DNA of 64,000 bases, from the NCBI RefSeq assembly GCF_014638095.1, contig NZ_BMFH01000001.1, forward strand, positions 1,373,227 to 1,437,226, read 5' to 3'. The notes below the pieces were generated by a model, which did no database searches, was not told the DNA's origin, and saw only the letters and a program-made list of their open reading frames with translations. Position 1 is the first letter of the stretch. Each line of letters starts with the position of its first letter. A program made the translations under genes and the position numbers. Below are positions 25,897 through 34,943 of this stretch, piece after piece. The DNA is from Muriicola marianensis (lineage in GTDB: Bacteria; Bacteroidota; Bacteroidia; Flavobacteriales; Flavobacteriaceae).

Positions 25897-26841
25897 ATGA
25901 GAAATTCAACACCCTGGTGGATCAGGATCCCATTAATTTTCTTCTTTATTTTCGGCCTTGTCGAATACTACGTGGATTCGGGCGATAAGCCAGCCTTTAT
26001 CGAATACCCCATGGTACAGTTGTTCCTGTTCATGGTGCTACTTATCCTGATCGCCATTGAACTCATCGTGAATTCGGTAGAAAATGTGCTCTTTCAGACC
26101 CTGCCGGAAGACGCCAAGGAACGATACCTCAACGCAAAGTCCGGTTCCTGGTCCTGGGCTTGGGGCAAGAGGATGTACAAAAAACTCCTGGGATCAAGGC
26201 CTATTGAGGAAGAAGGGGAGATCATCCTGGACCACAACTATGACGGCATCAAAGAACTCGACAACAAACTTCCGCCCTGGTGGGTGTATCTCTTTTATGC
26301 CACCATCCTGTTCGGGGTGGTCTATATGGCCCGCTTCCACGTGTTCAATGACTACACACAGGATCAGGAATACGAGATGGAGGTAGCCTCGGCCCAGGCC
26401 GCTATAGAAGAATACCGAAGGACCGCCAAGGATCTGGTAGACGTCAATACGGTGACCCTCCTGACAGATGCATCCGACCTGAATGCAGGTAAGGTGATCT
26501 TCGAGACCAATTGCGTGGTGTGCCATATGGCAGACGGTGGCGGGGGTATCGGACCGAACCTTACAGATGATTACTGGATCCTCGGAGGAGGCATAAAGAA
26601 TGTCTACCGGACTATCTCAGAAGGGGGACGGGACGGAAAGGGAATGATCGCCTGGAAACAATCGCTTAAACCGGCCGAAATAGCGCAGGTAGCCAGCTAC
26701 CTGCTCACCTTCCAGGGCACGACCCCTGCCAATCCCAAGGCTCCTGAAGGAGAGATCTGGATAGATGAAAACGCCCCGAAAGAGGTGAGCCCACAGGAAG
26801 AGACTCTATCGGATTCTACTGATGTGGTCATGAACGAATAA
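25897..26841 (+). CDS. ccoP: cbb3 oxidase subunit III, mono-heme CcoP
   Basis: A 314-residue membrane-bound cytochrome c. Two N-terminal helices (about 11-26 and 38-58), a cytosolic loop, then a third helix (PPWWVYLFYATILFGVVYMARF) that matches the CcoP core anchor, and a single cytochrome c domain with CVVCH (C206, C209, H210) and GMIAWKQSLKP as the Met loop. Proteobacterial CcoP has two heme domains; here only one CXXCH exists. The extra N-terminal helix pair and the acidic C-tail are Bacteroidetes features. Confidence 0.93.
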   Translation: MRNSTPWWIRIPLIFFFIFGLVEYYVDSGDKPAFIEYPMVQLFLFMVLLILIAIELIVNSVENVLFQTLPEDAKERYLNAKSGSWSWAWGKRMYKKLLGSRPIEEEGEIILDHNYDGIKELDNKLPPWWVYLFYATILFGVVYMARFHVFNDYTQDQEYEMEVASAQAAIEEYRRTAKDLVDVNTVTLLTDASDLNAGKVIFETNCVVCHMADGGGGIGPNLTDDYWILGGGIKNVYRTISEGGRDGKGMIAWKQSLKPAEIAQVASYLLTFQGTTPANPKAPEGEIWIDENAPKEVSPQEETLSDSTDVVMNE

Positions 26842-26861
26842 GAGAGTAAAGGGCTGTACTT

Positions 26862-28277
26862 GTGGCTGATAATGAACGATTCCGGGATTCCATAGGGACC
26901 ATCAATGAAGAAGGCAAGCGAGCCTGGGTGTTCCCAAAAAAACCTGCAGGCAGGTTTTACGAGTATCGGAAATACGTCAGTTATGTGCTGCTGGTATTCC
27001 TTTTTGCGGCTCCCTTTGTCAAGATCAACGGAAACCAGTTCCTGATGTTCAACGTGCTGGAAAGGCGGTTCAATATCTTTAGCTACCCATTCTGGCCCCA
27101 GGATTTTCACTTATTTGTCATCTCCATGATCACAGGGGTGATCTTCGTGGCCCTGTTCACTGTGGCCTATGGCAGGATATTCTGCGGATGGATGTGCCCC
27201 CAGACTATTTTTATGGAAATGGTCTTCAGACGGATAGAGTACTGGATAGACGGGGACAGGGGAGCCCAGATGAGACTGGCCAGGCAATCCTGGAATGGGG
27301 AAAAGATCCGGAAGCGAGTCTTGAAATGGAGTATTTTTTTCCTTATCTCCTTTCTGATCGCCAATGTGTTCCTCGCCTACCTCATCGGCAGCGATACCCT
27401 GATCCGTTATATAACCGAAGGGCCATTGCAACACCTCAGTACCCTGGCCTCCCTCCTGATCTTTACGGGAGTATTCTACTTTGTCTTTGCTTGGTTCAGG
27501 GAACAGGTCTGCATCATTGCCTGCCCCTACGGCCGGTTACAGGGGGTTCTGCTCGATAATAAATCCATCGTTGTGGCCTATGACCACAAAAGGGGAGAAG
27601 CGGAAAAGGGCAGGAAGAAATTCAGGAAAGGAGAGGACCGCGAAGCCCTTGGATACGGGGATTGTATCGACTGCTTTCAATGCGTACACGTCTGTCCGAC
27701 AGGGATAGACATCCGCAACGGCACCCAACTGGAATGTGTGAATTGTACGGCCTGTATTGATGCCTGCGATGAAATCATGGAAAAGGTAAATCTTCCCAAA
27801 GGGCTGATCCGCTACGCCAGCGAGGATAATATAGAAAAGAAAGCAAAGTTCTCCTTTACGCCGAGGATGATGGGATACTCCGCAGTGCTTGTTGTCCTAA
27901 CCGGGATTTTGGTCGGGATGCTCTTCCTCAGGAACGATCTGGAAGCTGCTATTTTGCGCCTACCGGGTCAGTTGTACGAACGAAAGGAGGGGAATATCAT
28001 CAGCAATGTGTACACCTTCAAACTCATCAATAAGACCACCCGGGATGTGGAGGATGTCAGCTTTAAACTGCTCTCCCACCCCGGTAAGATCGAGGTGGTC
28101 ACGCACAGGAATTTCAAGGTTCCAGCAGAGCAGTTAACGGAAGGCACATTATTTATAGAAATCAACACCGGAGACCTGGATACAGATAAGGATAAACTGA
28201 GTATTGGAGTGTTCAGCGGGGAAACACTGCTGGAAACTGCTACGACGCGTTTTCTAGGGCCGAGGAATTATTATTGA
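26862..28277 (+). CDS. ccoG: cbb3 oxidase accessory ferredoxin CcoG
   Basis: A 471-residue membrane protein with five or so helices and a FixG/CcoG ferredoxin domain. NapH-like CGWMCPQTIF and CIIACPYGRLQG motifs precede two [4Fe-4S] clusters (CIDCFQCVHVCP and CVNCTACIDACDE), then a C-terminal Ig-like IG_FixG domain ending TTRFLGPRNYY. It starts with GTG (GTGGCTGATAAT) 20 bp after ccoP; a TTG two bases upstream is out of frame. CcoG is a copper reductase for oxidase assembly. Confidence 0.94.
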   Translation: MADNERFRDSIGTINEEGKRAWVFPKKPAGRFYEYRKYVSYVLLVFLFAAPFVKINGNQFLMFNVLERRFNIFSYPFWPQDFHLFVISMITGVIFVALFTVAYGRIFCGWMCPQTIFMEMVFRRIEYWIDGDRGAQMRLARQSWNGEKIRKRVLKWSIFFLISFLIANVFLAYLIGSDTLIRYITEGPLQHLSTLASLLIFTGVFYFVFAWFREQVCIIACPYGRLQGVLLDNKSIVVAYDHKRGEAEKGRKKFRKGEDREALGYGDCIDCFQCVHVCPTGIDIRNGTQLECVNCTACIDACDEIMEKVNLPKGLIRYASEDNIEKKAKFSFTPRMMGYSAVLVVLTGILVGMLFLRNDLEAAILRLPGQLYERKEGNIISNVYTFKLINKTTRDVEDVSFKLLSHPGKIEVVTHRNFKVPAEQLTEGTLFIEINTGDLDTDKDKLSIGVFSGETLLETATTRFLGPRNYY

Positions 28278-28307
28278 AATCAAAATTGAACTGGTAAAAC
28301 AAAGATT

Positions 28308-28754
28308 ATGAAACTGAATTGGGGAACGGGTATCGTACTGGCCTTCGTAGGATTTATAGGGTTTATACTGTTTTTTGTAGTCAGGATGAGCCTGGATGAC
28401 AGGTCGAATCACGACCTGGTGACGGAAGACTACTACAAAAAAGAACTGGTATTCCAGCAGGATATCGATGCGATGAAAAAGGCGAAGGCTCTGTCCTATC
28501 CACCCCGAGTGGAAAAGACCGAAGCCGGCATGCTCATCCATTTCCCGGAAAATATGTCTCCTGAAAAAATAGAAGGTAAAGTGTCCCTGTACAGACCGTC
28601 CAATAAACACTTGGATTTCGACTTACCCATAAGTGTATCCAAACCAAATTTGCTCATACCTGACAAACGTTTATTGGATGGTCGCTGGGACATGGATGTA
28701 AGGTGGACCTATGAAGGAGAAACCTATCTATTAAGGGAGCATTTTACCTATTGA
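28308..28754 (+). CDS. ccoH: FixH family protein
   Basis: A 148-residue protein with one N-terminal helix (GTGIVLAFVGFIGFILFFVVRMS) followed by the signature DLVTEDYYKKELVFQQDID and a periplasmic beta domain ending WTYEGETYLLREHFTY. FixH/CcoH is required for stable assembly of the cbb3 oxidase. Located 30 bp after ccoG. Confidence 0.9.
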   Translation: MKLNWGTGIVLAFVGFIGFILFFVVRMSLDDRSNHDLVTEDYYKKELVFQQDIDAMKKAKALSYPPRVEKTEAGMLIHFPENMSPEKIEGKVSLYRPSNKHLDFDLPISVSKPNLLIPDKRLLDGRWDMDVRWTYEGETYLLREHFTY

Positions 28755-28763
28755 TTAAACGTA

Positions 28764-29471
28764 ATGATCTACACTGCATTTCTATTAGGGTTACTTGGAA
28801 GCCTCCACTGTGTGGGAATGTGCGGCCCTATTGCCTTTATGCTTCCTCTTGATCGGGGCAGCAAGCCCAGGATGTTCGGGCAGCTATTCCTGTACCACGC
28901 TGGCAGGATCTTCTCCTACAGCCTGATGGGGCTCATTTTCGGTTACTTTGGCAAGGGACTTTACCTCTTTGGTATACAGCAAAACCTGTCCATAGCAATT
29001 GGTATCCTGATCCTTCTGGTCCTGGTGATCCCCAAGAAGTTTGTCCGGCGTTTTGAGATATCCCGACCTGTCTACCGGTGGGTCGGCAAACTCAAATCCG
29101 GTCTTGGAGATGCGTTGAAAAAAAGAACAGCTGATACCTTTCTCACAATCGGAGTATTGAATGGCTTTTTGCCCTGTGGACTCGTCTATATGGCAGTCTT
29201 TGCTTCCATCGCAATGAGTTCTCCTGTACTCGGAGCTTCATATATGGCCTTGTTCGGTCTCGGAACCATTCCGCTCATGAGTTCTGCCGCCTATATTGGC
29301 GGAATCCTTCAGCCTGCGGTCCGGGCCAGGATCCGAAGACTAATTCCTATCTTCGTGGCAGTATTGGGGCTTCTGTTTATCTTAAGAGGCATGGGTCTTG
29401 GCATACCCTATGTTTCACCCAAACCGGCATCGCCCCAGGTCACAGCTCAAATGGAATGTCATCAACCCTAA
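28764..29471 (+). CDS. TauE/SafE-like (CcdA-fold) membrane protein
   Basis: A 235-residue protein with six or seven membrane helices. The N-terminal helix carries LGSLHCVGMCGPIAFMLPL, the CxxxCGP pattern of the urease-accessory/TauE-SafE-type group that regularly follows fixH in Bacteroidetes and proteobacteria. FLPCGLVYMAVFASIA in the second half mirrors it. A copper or thiol role in oxidase assembly is likely from context, not shown by sequence. It is the last gene of the cco operon, 9 bp after fixH. Confidence 0.8.
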   Translation: MIYTAFLLGLLGSLHCVGMCGPIAFMLPLDRGSKPRMFGQLFLYHAGRIFSYSLMGLIFGYFGKGLYLFGIQQNLSIAIGILILLVLVIPKKFVRRFEISRPVYRWVGKLKSGLGDALKKRTADTFLTIGVLNGFLPCGLVYMAVFASIAMSSPVLGASYMALFGLGTIPLMSSAAYIGGILQPAVRARIRRLIPIFVAVLGLLFILRGMGLGIPYVSPKPASPQVTAQMECHQP

Positions 29472-29521
29472 TGTACCCGTGTGATACAAACCGTATTCTG
29501 TAATAAAATTAAACTTACCCT

Positions 29522-30793
29522 ATGAAAATAGTTTCCAAGACCGAGGCTGCTGCCATGGTCAAATCAGGAGACAGGGTGTTCCTTCAGGGAGCAGCCATGA
29601 CCCCAAACACCCTGATGAATGCTGTCTGTGAACGGTATCAGGAATTGTCGGATGTAGAGATTATTTCCATCCATACCGAAGGAGATGTCCTCTATGCCAC
29701 TCCACCCTATAACAAGGCTTTCAGGATCAATAGTTGCTTTGTCGGCGGGAATGTGAGGAAGGCTGTGAATACCAATAAAGGAGATTATATTCCCATTTTC
29801 CTCAGCGAGATTCACCTCCTATTCAGAAGGAATATACTTCCACTGGATGTTGCTCTTATTCAGGTATCGCCTCCGGACCGGCACGGGTATTGTTCCCTGG
29901 GTGTTTCTGTAGACGTGACCCTGCCGGCCATTCAGACCGCCAAACTCGTCATCGCCCAGATAAATCCCAGGGTACCGAGGACTCATGGAGATGGGATCAT
30001 CCACCAGAGTGCGATTGATGCTGCCATAGAGATAGATAAACCCCTTCACGTGCATCCCATGGGATCCATTTCGGAGATAGAACACAAAATTGGTAAACAT
30101 GTGGCCGAGCTGATCGATGACGGAGCCACCTTGCAGTTGGGAATAGGCAATATCCCCAATGCGGTACTGACGAACCTGGATAATCACAAGAGGCTGGGAA
30201 TTCATACCGAGATGTTCTCTGATGGTCTCTTGCCCCTTGTGGAGAAAGGGGTGATCACAGGGGAGGAAAAAACCTTGAAATCAGGTCGAATCGTTACTTG
30301 TTTTGCGGCAGGTTCCCAAAAACTATATGATTTTGTAGATGACAACCCCATTGTTAATTTCAAGGAAGCAGCCTATACCAATGACACTAATGTCATCCTC
30401 CAAAACCCGAAAGTAACAGCTATCAACAGTGCCGTGGAAATTGATCTCACCGGACAGATCTGTGCTGACAGTGTGGGAACCAAACAGATCTCAGGGGTTG
30501 GAGGGCAAATGGATTTTATCCGGGCAGCCTCCCTCTCCAATGGGGGTAAACCCATCTTTGCCTTCACCTCCCAGACCAAGAACGGAGCTTCCAAGATCGT
30601 TCCCCTCCTCAAGAATGGAGCGGGAGTCACCACCACCCGTGCCCACGTGCATTATGTGGCTACGGAATACGGGGTGGTGAATTTATTCGGCAAGAACCTC
30701 CATCAAAGAGCCAAGGCCCTGATCTCAATTGCACATCCTAATCATCAGGAAGAGTTATCCAGGGCTGCATATGACAGGTTTGAACGCGACTAA
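29522..30793 (+). CDS. Acetyl-CoA hydrolase/CoA-transferase family enzyme
   Basis: A 423-residue class I CoA-transferase of the 4-hydroxybutyrate/acetate CoA-transferase type. The catalytic Glu is in GIHTEMFSDGLLPL, and DGATLQLGIGNIPNAVL and the C-terminal GVGGQMDFIRAASLSNGGKPIFAF are family motifs. It shuttles CoA between short-chain acids; the natural substrate is not readable from sequence. It is followed by deoC at 10 bp, so the three genes to 32158 are probably one transcript. Confidence 0.9.
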   Translation: MKIVSKTEAAAMVKSGDRVFLQGAAMTPNTLMNAVCERYQELSDVEIISIHTEGDVLYATPPYNKAFRINSCFVGGNVRKAVNTNKGDYIPIFLSEIHLLFRRNILPLDVALIQVSPPDRHGYCSLGVSVDVTLPAIQTAKLVIAQINPRVPRTHGDGIIHQSAIDAAIEIDKPLHVHPMGSISEIEHKIGKHVAELIDDGATLQLGIGNIPNAVLTNLDNHKRLGIHTEMFSDGLLPLVEKGVITGEEKTLKSGRIVTCFAAGSQKLYDFVDDNPIVNFKEAAYTNDTNVILQNPKVTAINSAVEIDLTGQICADSVGTKQISGVGGQMDFIRAASLSNGGKPIFAFTSQTKNGASKIVPLLKNGAGVTTTRAHVHYVATEYGVVNLFGKNLHQRAKALISIAHPNHQEELSRAAYDRFERD

Positions 30794-30803
30794 AAATACA
30801 GAG

Positions 30804-31451
30804 ATGGGACCTTTGAATACTTACATTGACCACACCCTGTTAAAACCGACTGCCACTGCAAAAGAGATCATCGATCTCTGCGAGGAAGCCAAAACGAACA
30901 GGTTTTTCGCTGTCTGCGTCAATAGCGGTTACCTGTCGCTGGCAGACAAAAACCTCCGTAATTCCGGAGTGAAACTCGCTGCGGTCATAGGGTTTCCCCT
31001 GGGTGCAATGGCGACTCAGGTCAAACTGAGTGAAGTACGCTATTGCCTGGACCAGGGTGCAGAGGAGATCGATATGGTCATAAATTTAGGCTGGCTGAGG
31101 TCCGGGATGCATGAAGAGATCGTTGAAGAGATCCGGCAGATCAAGGAACTCATGGGATCACACACCCTCAAGGTCATCCTTGAAATATGTTACCTTTCGG
31201 AAGAAGAAATCCGGAAGGCCTGCGACCTTGCCCTGAGGGGAGGGGCCGACTTTGTCAAAACCTCCACGGGGTTTGGACCGGGCGGCGCAACCCTGGAAGC
31301 AGTTCGCATTATGAAAGAAGTAGTTGGTAATCGGGCAGAGATCAAGGCCTCCGGAGGTATCAGGGACAGGGAGACCGCCCTCGAATACATCAAGGCCGGG
31401 GCGACCAGGATAGGTACATCATCGGGAATAGAGATTGTAAAGGAACAATAA
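30804..31451 (+). CDS. deoC: Deoxyribose-phosphate aldolase
   Basis: A 215-residue class I aldolase cleaving deoxyribose 5-phosphate to acetaldehyde and glyceraldehyde 3-phosphate. The start MGPLNTYIDHTLLKPTATAK is typical; an in-frame upstream ATG at 30729 would overlap the CoA-transferase by 65 bp and is rejected. The Schiff-base lysine is in DFVKTSTGFGPGGA, with IKASGGIRD near the phosphate site. It acts with the purine nucleoside phosphorylase 8 bp downstream; the acetaldehyde or acetyl-CoA link may explain the CoA-transferase neighbour. Confidence 0.94.
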   Translation: MGPLNTYIDHTLLKPTATAKEIIDLCEEAKTNRFFAVCVNSGYLSLADKNLRNSGVKLAAVIGFPLGAMATQVKLSEVRYCLDQGAEEIDMVINLGWLRSGMHEEIVEEIRQIKELMGSHTLKVILEICYLSEEEIRKACDLALRGGADFVKTSTGFGPGGATLEAVRIMKEVVGNRAEIKASGGIRDRETALEYIKAGATRIGTSSGIEIVKEQ

Positions 31452-31459
31452 GAGAAATT

Positions 31460-32158
31460 ATGGGTACGCATATCAATGCCCGCAAAGGGGATGTAGCCGA
31501 AACAGTATTATTACCAGGCGACCCTCTTCGGGCAAAATGGATAGCAGAAACCTTCCTGGAAGATGCCATATGTTACAACCAGGTAAGGGGCATGCTGGGT
31601 TTTACAGGGCATTATAAGGGGAAGCGCATTTCCGTGCAGGGAAGCGGCATGGGCGTTCCGTCTGCCTTGATCTATTACCACGAACTGATCACAAATTACA
31701 ACGCCAAAACCCTGATAAGAGTGGGTACAGCAGGGAGTTTCCAGAAAGACATCGGTCTCAGGGATGTGATCCTCGCTATGTCTGCTTCTACTACCTCATC
31801 TATCAATGACGAGCGTTTCCCTTCTGCCCACTTCGCACCCACAGCCGATTTCGAACTCTTTCAGAAGGCCGTGGAATTCGCCAGATCGCAAAAAATACCC
31901 ATCAAAGCCGGGAATATACTCACACACGACATGTATTATGAAGATGATATGGAGGATTACAAACGATGGGCTGCCTATGGAGTATTGTGCGTGGAGATGG
32001 AGACAGCCGGGTTGTACACGATTGCTGCCAGGCAGGGAGTAAAGGCACTTTCTGTCCTCACAATTTCAGACTCCCTGGTAACCGGCAAGGTTACCTCCCC
32101 TGAAGACAGAGAGCAGAGTTTTAGCGATATGGTAAACATCGCTTTGAATATTGCCTGA
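31460..32158 (+). CDS. deoD: Purine nucleoside phosphorylase, DeoD type
   Basis: A 232-residue hexameric-type phosphorylase that releases purine bases from (deoxy)ribonucleosides. TVLLPGDPLRAKWIAETFL, GSGMGVPSALIYYHEL, LIRVGTAGSF, CVEMETAGLY (nucleoside-binding Glu-Met-Glu) and SDSLVTGKVTSPEDRE (catalytic Asp) are all present. Forms a nucleoside salvage pair with deoC. Confidence 0.95.
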   Translation: MGTHINARKGDVAETVLLPGDPLRAKWIAETFLEDAICYNQVRGMLGFTGHYKGKRISVQGSGMGVPSALIYYHELITNYNAKTLIRVGTAGSFQKDIGLRDVILAMSASTTSSINDERFPSAHFAPTADFELFQKAVEFARSQKIPIKAGNILTHDMYYEDDMEDYKRWAAYGVLCVEMETAGLYTIAARQGVKALSVLTISDSLVTGKVTSPEDREQSFSDMVNIALNIA

Positions 32159-32181
32159 AATACATCTCATGCATTTATGAA

Positions 32182-32958
32182 ATGAAAGAAAACCGAGATA
32201 AGTACCGCCTTCAAGCCCCTGAATCAGCATTCCTGGAAGGTCCCTTATCCCGAATCCGGGAGCTTTTGTTCACCTTCAGGGTGCAGTGGAGTTTTATTAA
32301 AGGTTTTCGCAAGATGCACTTTATCGGGCCCTGTGTGACTATTTTCGGGTCTGCGAGGTTTGATGAGGAGAACCCCTATTACAAGAAAGCTGAAGAGATC
32401 GGAGCGGAAATGGCAAAGCTGGGATTTACGGTCATGACGGGCGGAGGACCCGGGATCATGGAAGCGGCCAACAAGGGGGCCTACGAGGCCGGAGGGTATT
32501 CGGTAGGGTGCAATATAATCCTCCCTTTTGAACAAAAACCCAACAGATTCCTGCATCGCTGGATCGATATCCGCTATTTCTTTGTCCGCAAGTTCCTGCT
32601 GTTGAAATATTCTTACGCCTTTGTGGTCATGCCCGGAGGGATGGGGACCCTGGACGAGCTGTTCGAATCCCTCACTCTGATACAGACCAAAATGATCCAG
32701 AATTTCCCGGTGGTCATCTTCGGATCTGAATACCACAAAGAACTTTGCCAGCACATTGAAGTGATGGCAGAAAATGAAAGTATCAGCCCGGAAGACATGA
32801 AGCTCCTCTTTGTTACAGATTCCGTGCCCGATCTAGTGGAACACATCAGGCTCTACGCCATTAAACGTTTTCACCTCGTGAAAAAACCTGTATCCCCAAG
32901 CTGGTGGTTGGGGGAAAAGAAAAAGAAAGGGACTTTGCATTCCCTCCCAGTGGAATAA
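32182..32958 (+). CDS. LOG-family nucleotide-processing protein
   Basis: A 258-residue Rossmann-fold protein of the TIGR00730/LOG group (cytokinin-activating-like phosphoribohydrolases). Phosphate-binding GGGPGIMEAANKGAYEAGG and the catalytic PGGMGTLDELFE are intact, with IFGSARFDEENPYY before them. N- and C-terminal extensions exceed the core of about 190 residues. Likely hydrolyses nucleoside 5'-monophosphates, consistent with the nearby nucleoside salvage genes. Its TAA overlaps the next ATG as TAATG. Confidence 0.85.
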   Translation: MKENRDKYRLQAPESAFLEGPLSRIRELLFTFRVQWSFIKGFRKMHFIGPCVTIFGSARFDEENPYYKKAEEIGAEMAKLGFTVMTGGGPGIMEAANKGAYEAGGYSVGCNIILPFEQKPNRFLHRWIDIRYFFVRKFLLLKYSYAFVVMPGGMGTLDELFESLTLIQTKMIQNFPVVIFGSEYHKELCQHIEVMAENESISPEDMKLLFVTDSVPDLVEHIRLYAIKRFHLVKKPVSPSWWLGEKKKKGTLHSLPVE

Positions 32959-33461
32959 TGATATACCGCCACCTCCCAAATATTGGTGTGAAAGCTGTAT
33001 TCTCTGAGTGCAGGAGATTCAGATACCTCCTGAACCTCACCGATACCACTCGTCATCCTTCTAAAACGGTTTGTGTGGTCATGCAGAACCCGAGTATAGC
33101 GGATGAAGAAGTGGCCGATAAATCTGTACAATTCCTTGAACAACTGATCTTTAAAAAGGACTTGCCTGAATTCAAGGGGGTCCATAGTTGCAGCATCGTC
33201 AACCAATTTGGGAAGGTACAGACCACAAACTTCCGGGGCGGAACGGGGGATATCGGCGTGGAAAACGACCGGCATTTGGAGGAGGCCATTGAAGAAGCAG
33301 ACATCGTTCTTATCGCCTGGGGAAAGAAAAATGCCTATGAGTCACGGAAGGAGTTCATAATGGAACTCCTCAGGAGATCGGGTAAAAAGACTGTTCTGGA
33401 AACAAGGAAGCATCCCTCCAGGGGCCATTACCGGGACTTTATCGTTCCCCTGGCTCTTTAA
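32958..33461 (+). CDS. DUF1643 family protein
   Basis: A 167-residue protein with DUF1643 features: an N-terminal FSECRRFRYLLNLT, VCVVMQNPSIADEEVADKSV, and IVNQFGKVQTTNF, then a Rossmann-like end (ADIVLIAWGKKNAYESRKEFIMELL, KHPSRGHY). The function is unknown. The start at 32958 shares one base with the LOG gene's stop (TAATG); a longer frame from 32904 is unlikely. Its 3' end overlaps the convergent nosY by 4 bp. Confidence 0.8.
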   Translation: MIYRHLPNIGVKAVFSECRRFRYLLNLTDTTRHPSKTVCVVMQNPSIADEEVADKSVQFLEQLIFKKDLPEFKGVHSCSIVNQFGKVQTTNFRGGTGDIGVENDRHLEEAIEEADIVLIAWGKKNAYESRKEFIMELLRRSGKKTVLETRKHPSRGHYRDFIVPLAL

Positions 33462-34240
33462 AAATCTTTTCTTTTAGCAACAAATACAATCCGCCATACA
33501 GGAAGGACCGTCCACATCAGTAGCATTAGGGCAGAAATGACCAGGCCGGCATTCGTCCCGAAGAATTGTTTGAATACCGCACCTGTGTATCCCAGCAAGG
33601 CAGAGATATCGAGCTTTAGGAGAATGAGTGTCCTGGACAGGTCGACGGGATTCAGCAAAGTAGCTACCAGCGAAAAGTTGTCGAGGGGATATTCTTCAAA
33701 TAGGATGAGAGAGATCAGGAACAGGCCGTCATAGATCACTGCCATAAACAGCCAGAGAAGCACCGCATAGCCAAAGCCTTTAATCCTGTTCTCATTGGAG
33801 ATGGCAATATTGAAAGCCAGGGCCGTAAAGATCATGGTCAGGAACGCCCCGGTAACCAGAAGAAGGGTAAAGTCGAATATAGCATTACTCTTAAACAAGC
33901 CATAGATCACAAAGGGTATCCCCAGGCCAAAAACCAGACTAAACGTAAGGGAGCCGGCCACTCCTAAATACTGTCCTAGAAAAATGGATCGGCGGGGAAT
34001 TGGCTGGGCGAGCAGGAGTTCTGTGAATTCCTTGGAATTGTAGCAGTACATGATCCCAAAAATGGTCCCGATCAGAGGGACCAATACAATGATAATATTC
34101 ATCAGCGTAATCACGGCCTTGGAAACATCGTTATTCAAAAAGAGAAGCACGAATCCCAGCAAGAGGTAAAACAAAAAATAGACGTAGCTCCACCGGCTTC
34201 GCATCAGATCGTAAAAACTGTATTTCAGTATTTTAAGCAT
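33458..34240 (-). CDS. nosY: N2O-reductase maturation ABC permease NosY
   Basis: A 260-residue membrane protein with six helices and the NosY/ABC-2 signature (MYCYNSKEFTELLLAQPIPRRSIFLGQYLG). With NosF and NosD it forms the NosDFY transporter that matures the CuZ centre of NosZ. Last gene of the leftward nos operon; its start overlaps the nosF end by 8 bp. Confidence 0.9.
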   Translation of the reverse strand: MLKILKYSFYDLMRSRWSYVYFLFYLLLGFVLLFLNNDVSKAVITLMNIIIVLVPLIGTIFGIMYCYNSKEFTELLLAQPIPRRSIFLGQYLGVAGSLTFSLVFGLGIPFVIYGLFKSNAIFDFTLLLVTGAFLTMIFTALAFNIAISNENRIKGFGYAVLLWLFMAVIYDGLFLISLILFEEYPLDNFSLVATLLNPVDLSRTLILLKLDISALLGYTGAVFKQFFGTNAGLVISALMLLMWTVLPVWRIVFVAKRKDF

Positions 34241-34943
34241 CAGCAGTGGTGGTTGTTAAAGCCGCTATGGCGTGTTCCAGATTCTTCTGTTTGGTCATCT
34301 TTTTCAATTCCTCCACGCTGCCCTGAAAGTAGATTCGACCCTCCAGAAGGTAGATGACCTCATCCGCTATCTCCGCGACGAATTCCATGATATGCGAGGT
34401 GATCAGGATGGTCTTCCCCCGGGAGTGTTCTTCCCGGATCAATCTCTTCAGCCGGATCAGCGCAGCAGGGTCGAGTCCGGTCGTAGGTTCATCGAGGATC
34501 AGCAGGGGGCAGTCGAACATAAAGGTAAGGACGATATTCACCTTTTGTTTCGTCCCTCCTGAAAGGGTGGAAAGCCGTTTCTGCATATGGGGCTCAAGGC
34601 CAAAAAGCTCCACGAGTTCCTCCTGCCTGTCGGGCCTTTGCCTTAGGTCCCTGATCATGTCGAAGAGTTCCCTGACCCTCACATTTCCGGGAAAGTCAGC
34701 GATCTGAGGCATATAGTTGATCTCCGACCTGTATTTCCAGGTACGCCTGATCGGGGTATCCATGACCTCTATAGAACCCTTATCGGGGATGACCATGCCG
34801 AGTATACACTTGATCAATGTGGTTTTACCCGATCCGTTTGGCCCCAGGACAGCAATGATGCCACCCTTCCCGATTTGAAGGTCCAGTCCGTCGAGGACCT
34901 GATTCTTACCAAATTTTTTATAGAGGTTTTCTACTTTGATCAT
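34233..34943 (-). CDS. nosF: N2O-reductase maturation ABC ATPase NosF
   Basis: A 236-residue ABC ATPase. Walker A GPNGSGKTT, Q-loop region YMPQIADFPGNVRV, signature LSGGTKQKVN, Walker B LLILDEPTTGLD and switch His (ITSHIMEF) are intact. It powers NosY. Coupled to nosD by an ATGA-type 4-bp overlap. Confidence 0.92.
   Translation of the reverse strand: MIKVENLYKKFGKNQVLDGLDLQIGKGGIIAVLGPNGSGKTTLIKCILGMVIPDKGSIEVMDTPIRRTWKYRSEINYMPQIADFPGNVRVRELFDMIRDLRQRPDRQEELVELFGLEPHMQKRLSTLSGGTKQKVNIVLTFMFDCPLLILDEPTTGLDPAALIRLKRLIREEHSRGKTILITSHIMEFVAEIADEVIYLLEGRIYFQGSVEELKKMTKQKNLEHAIAALTTTTADA

Noticed and set aside
28278-28307. Extra Fnr-type dyads inside the cco operon or before the CoA-transferase gene
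   Set aside because: TTGAAATCAA and GTGATACAAACC-like strings lack the TGA-N6-TCA spacing or a -7 element at 29.5 bp.
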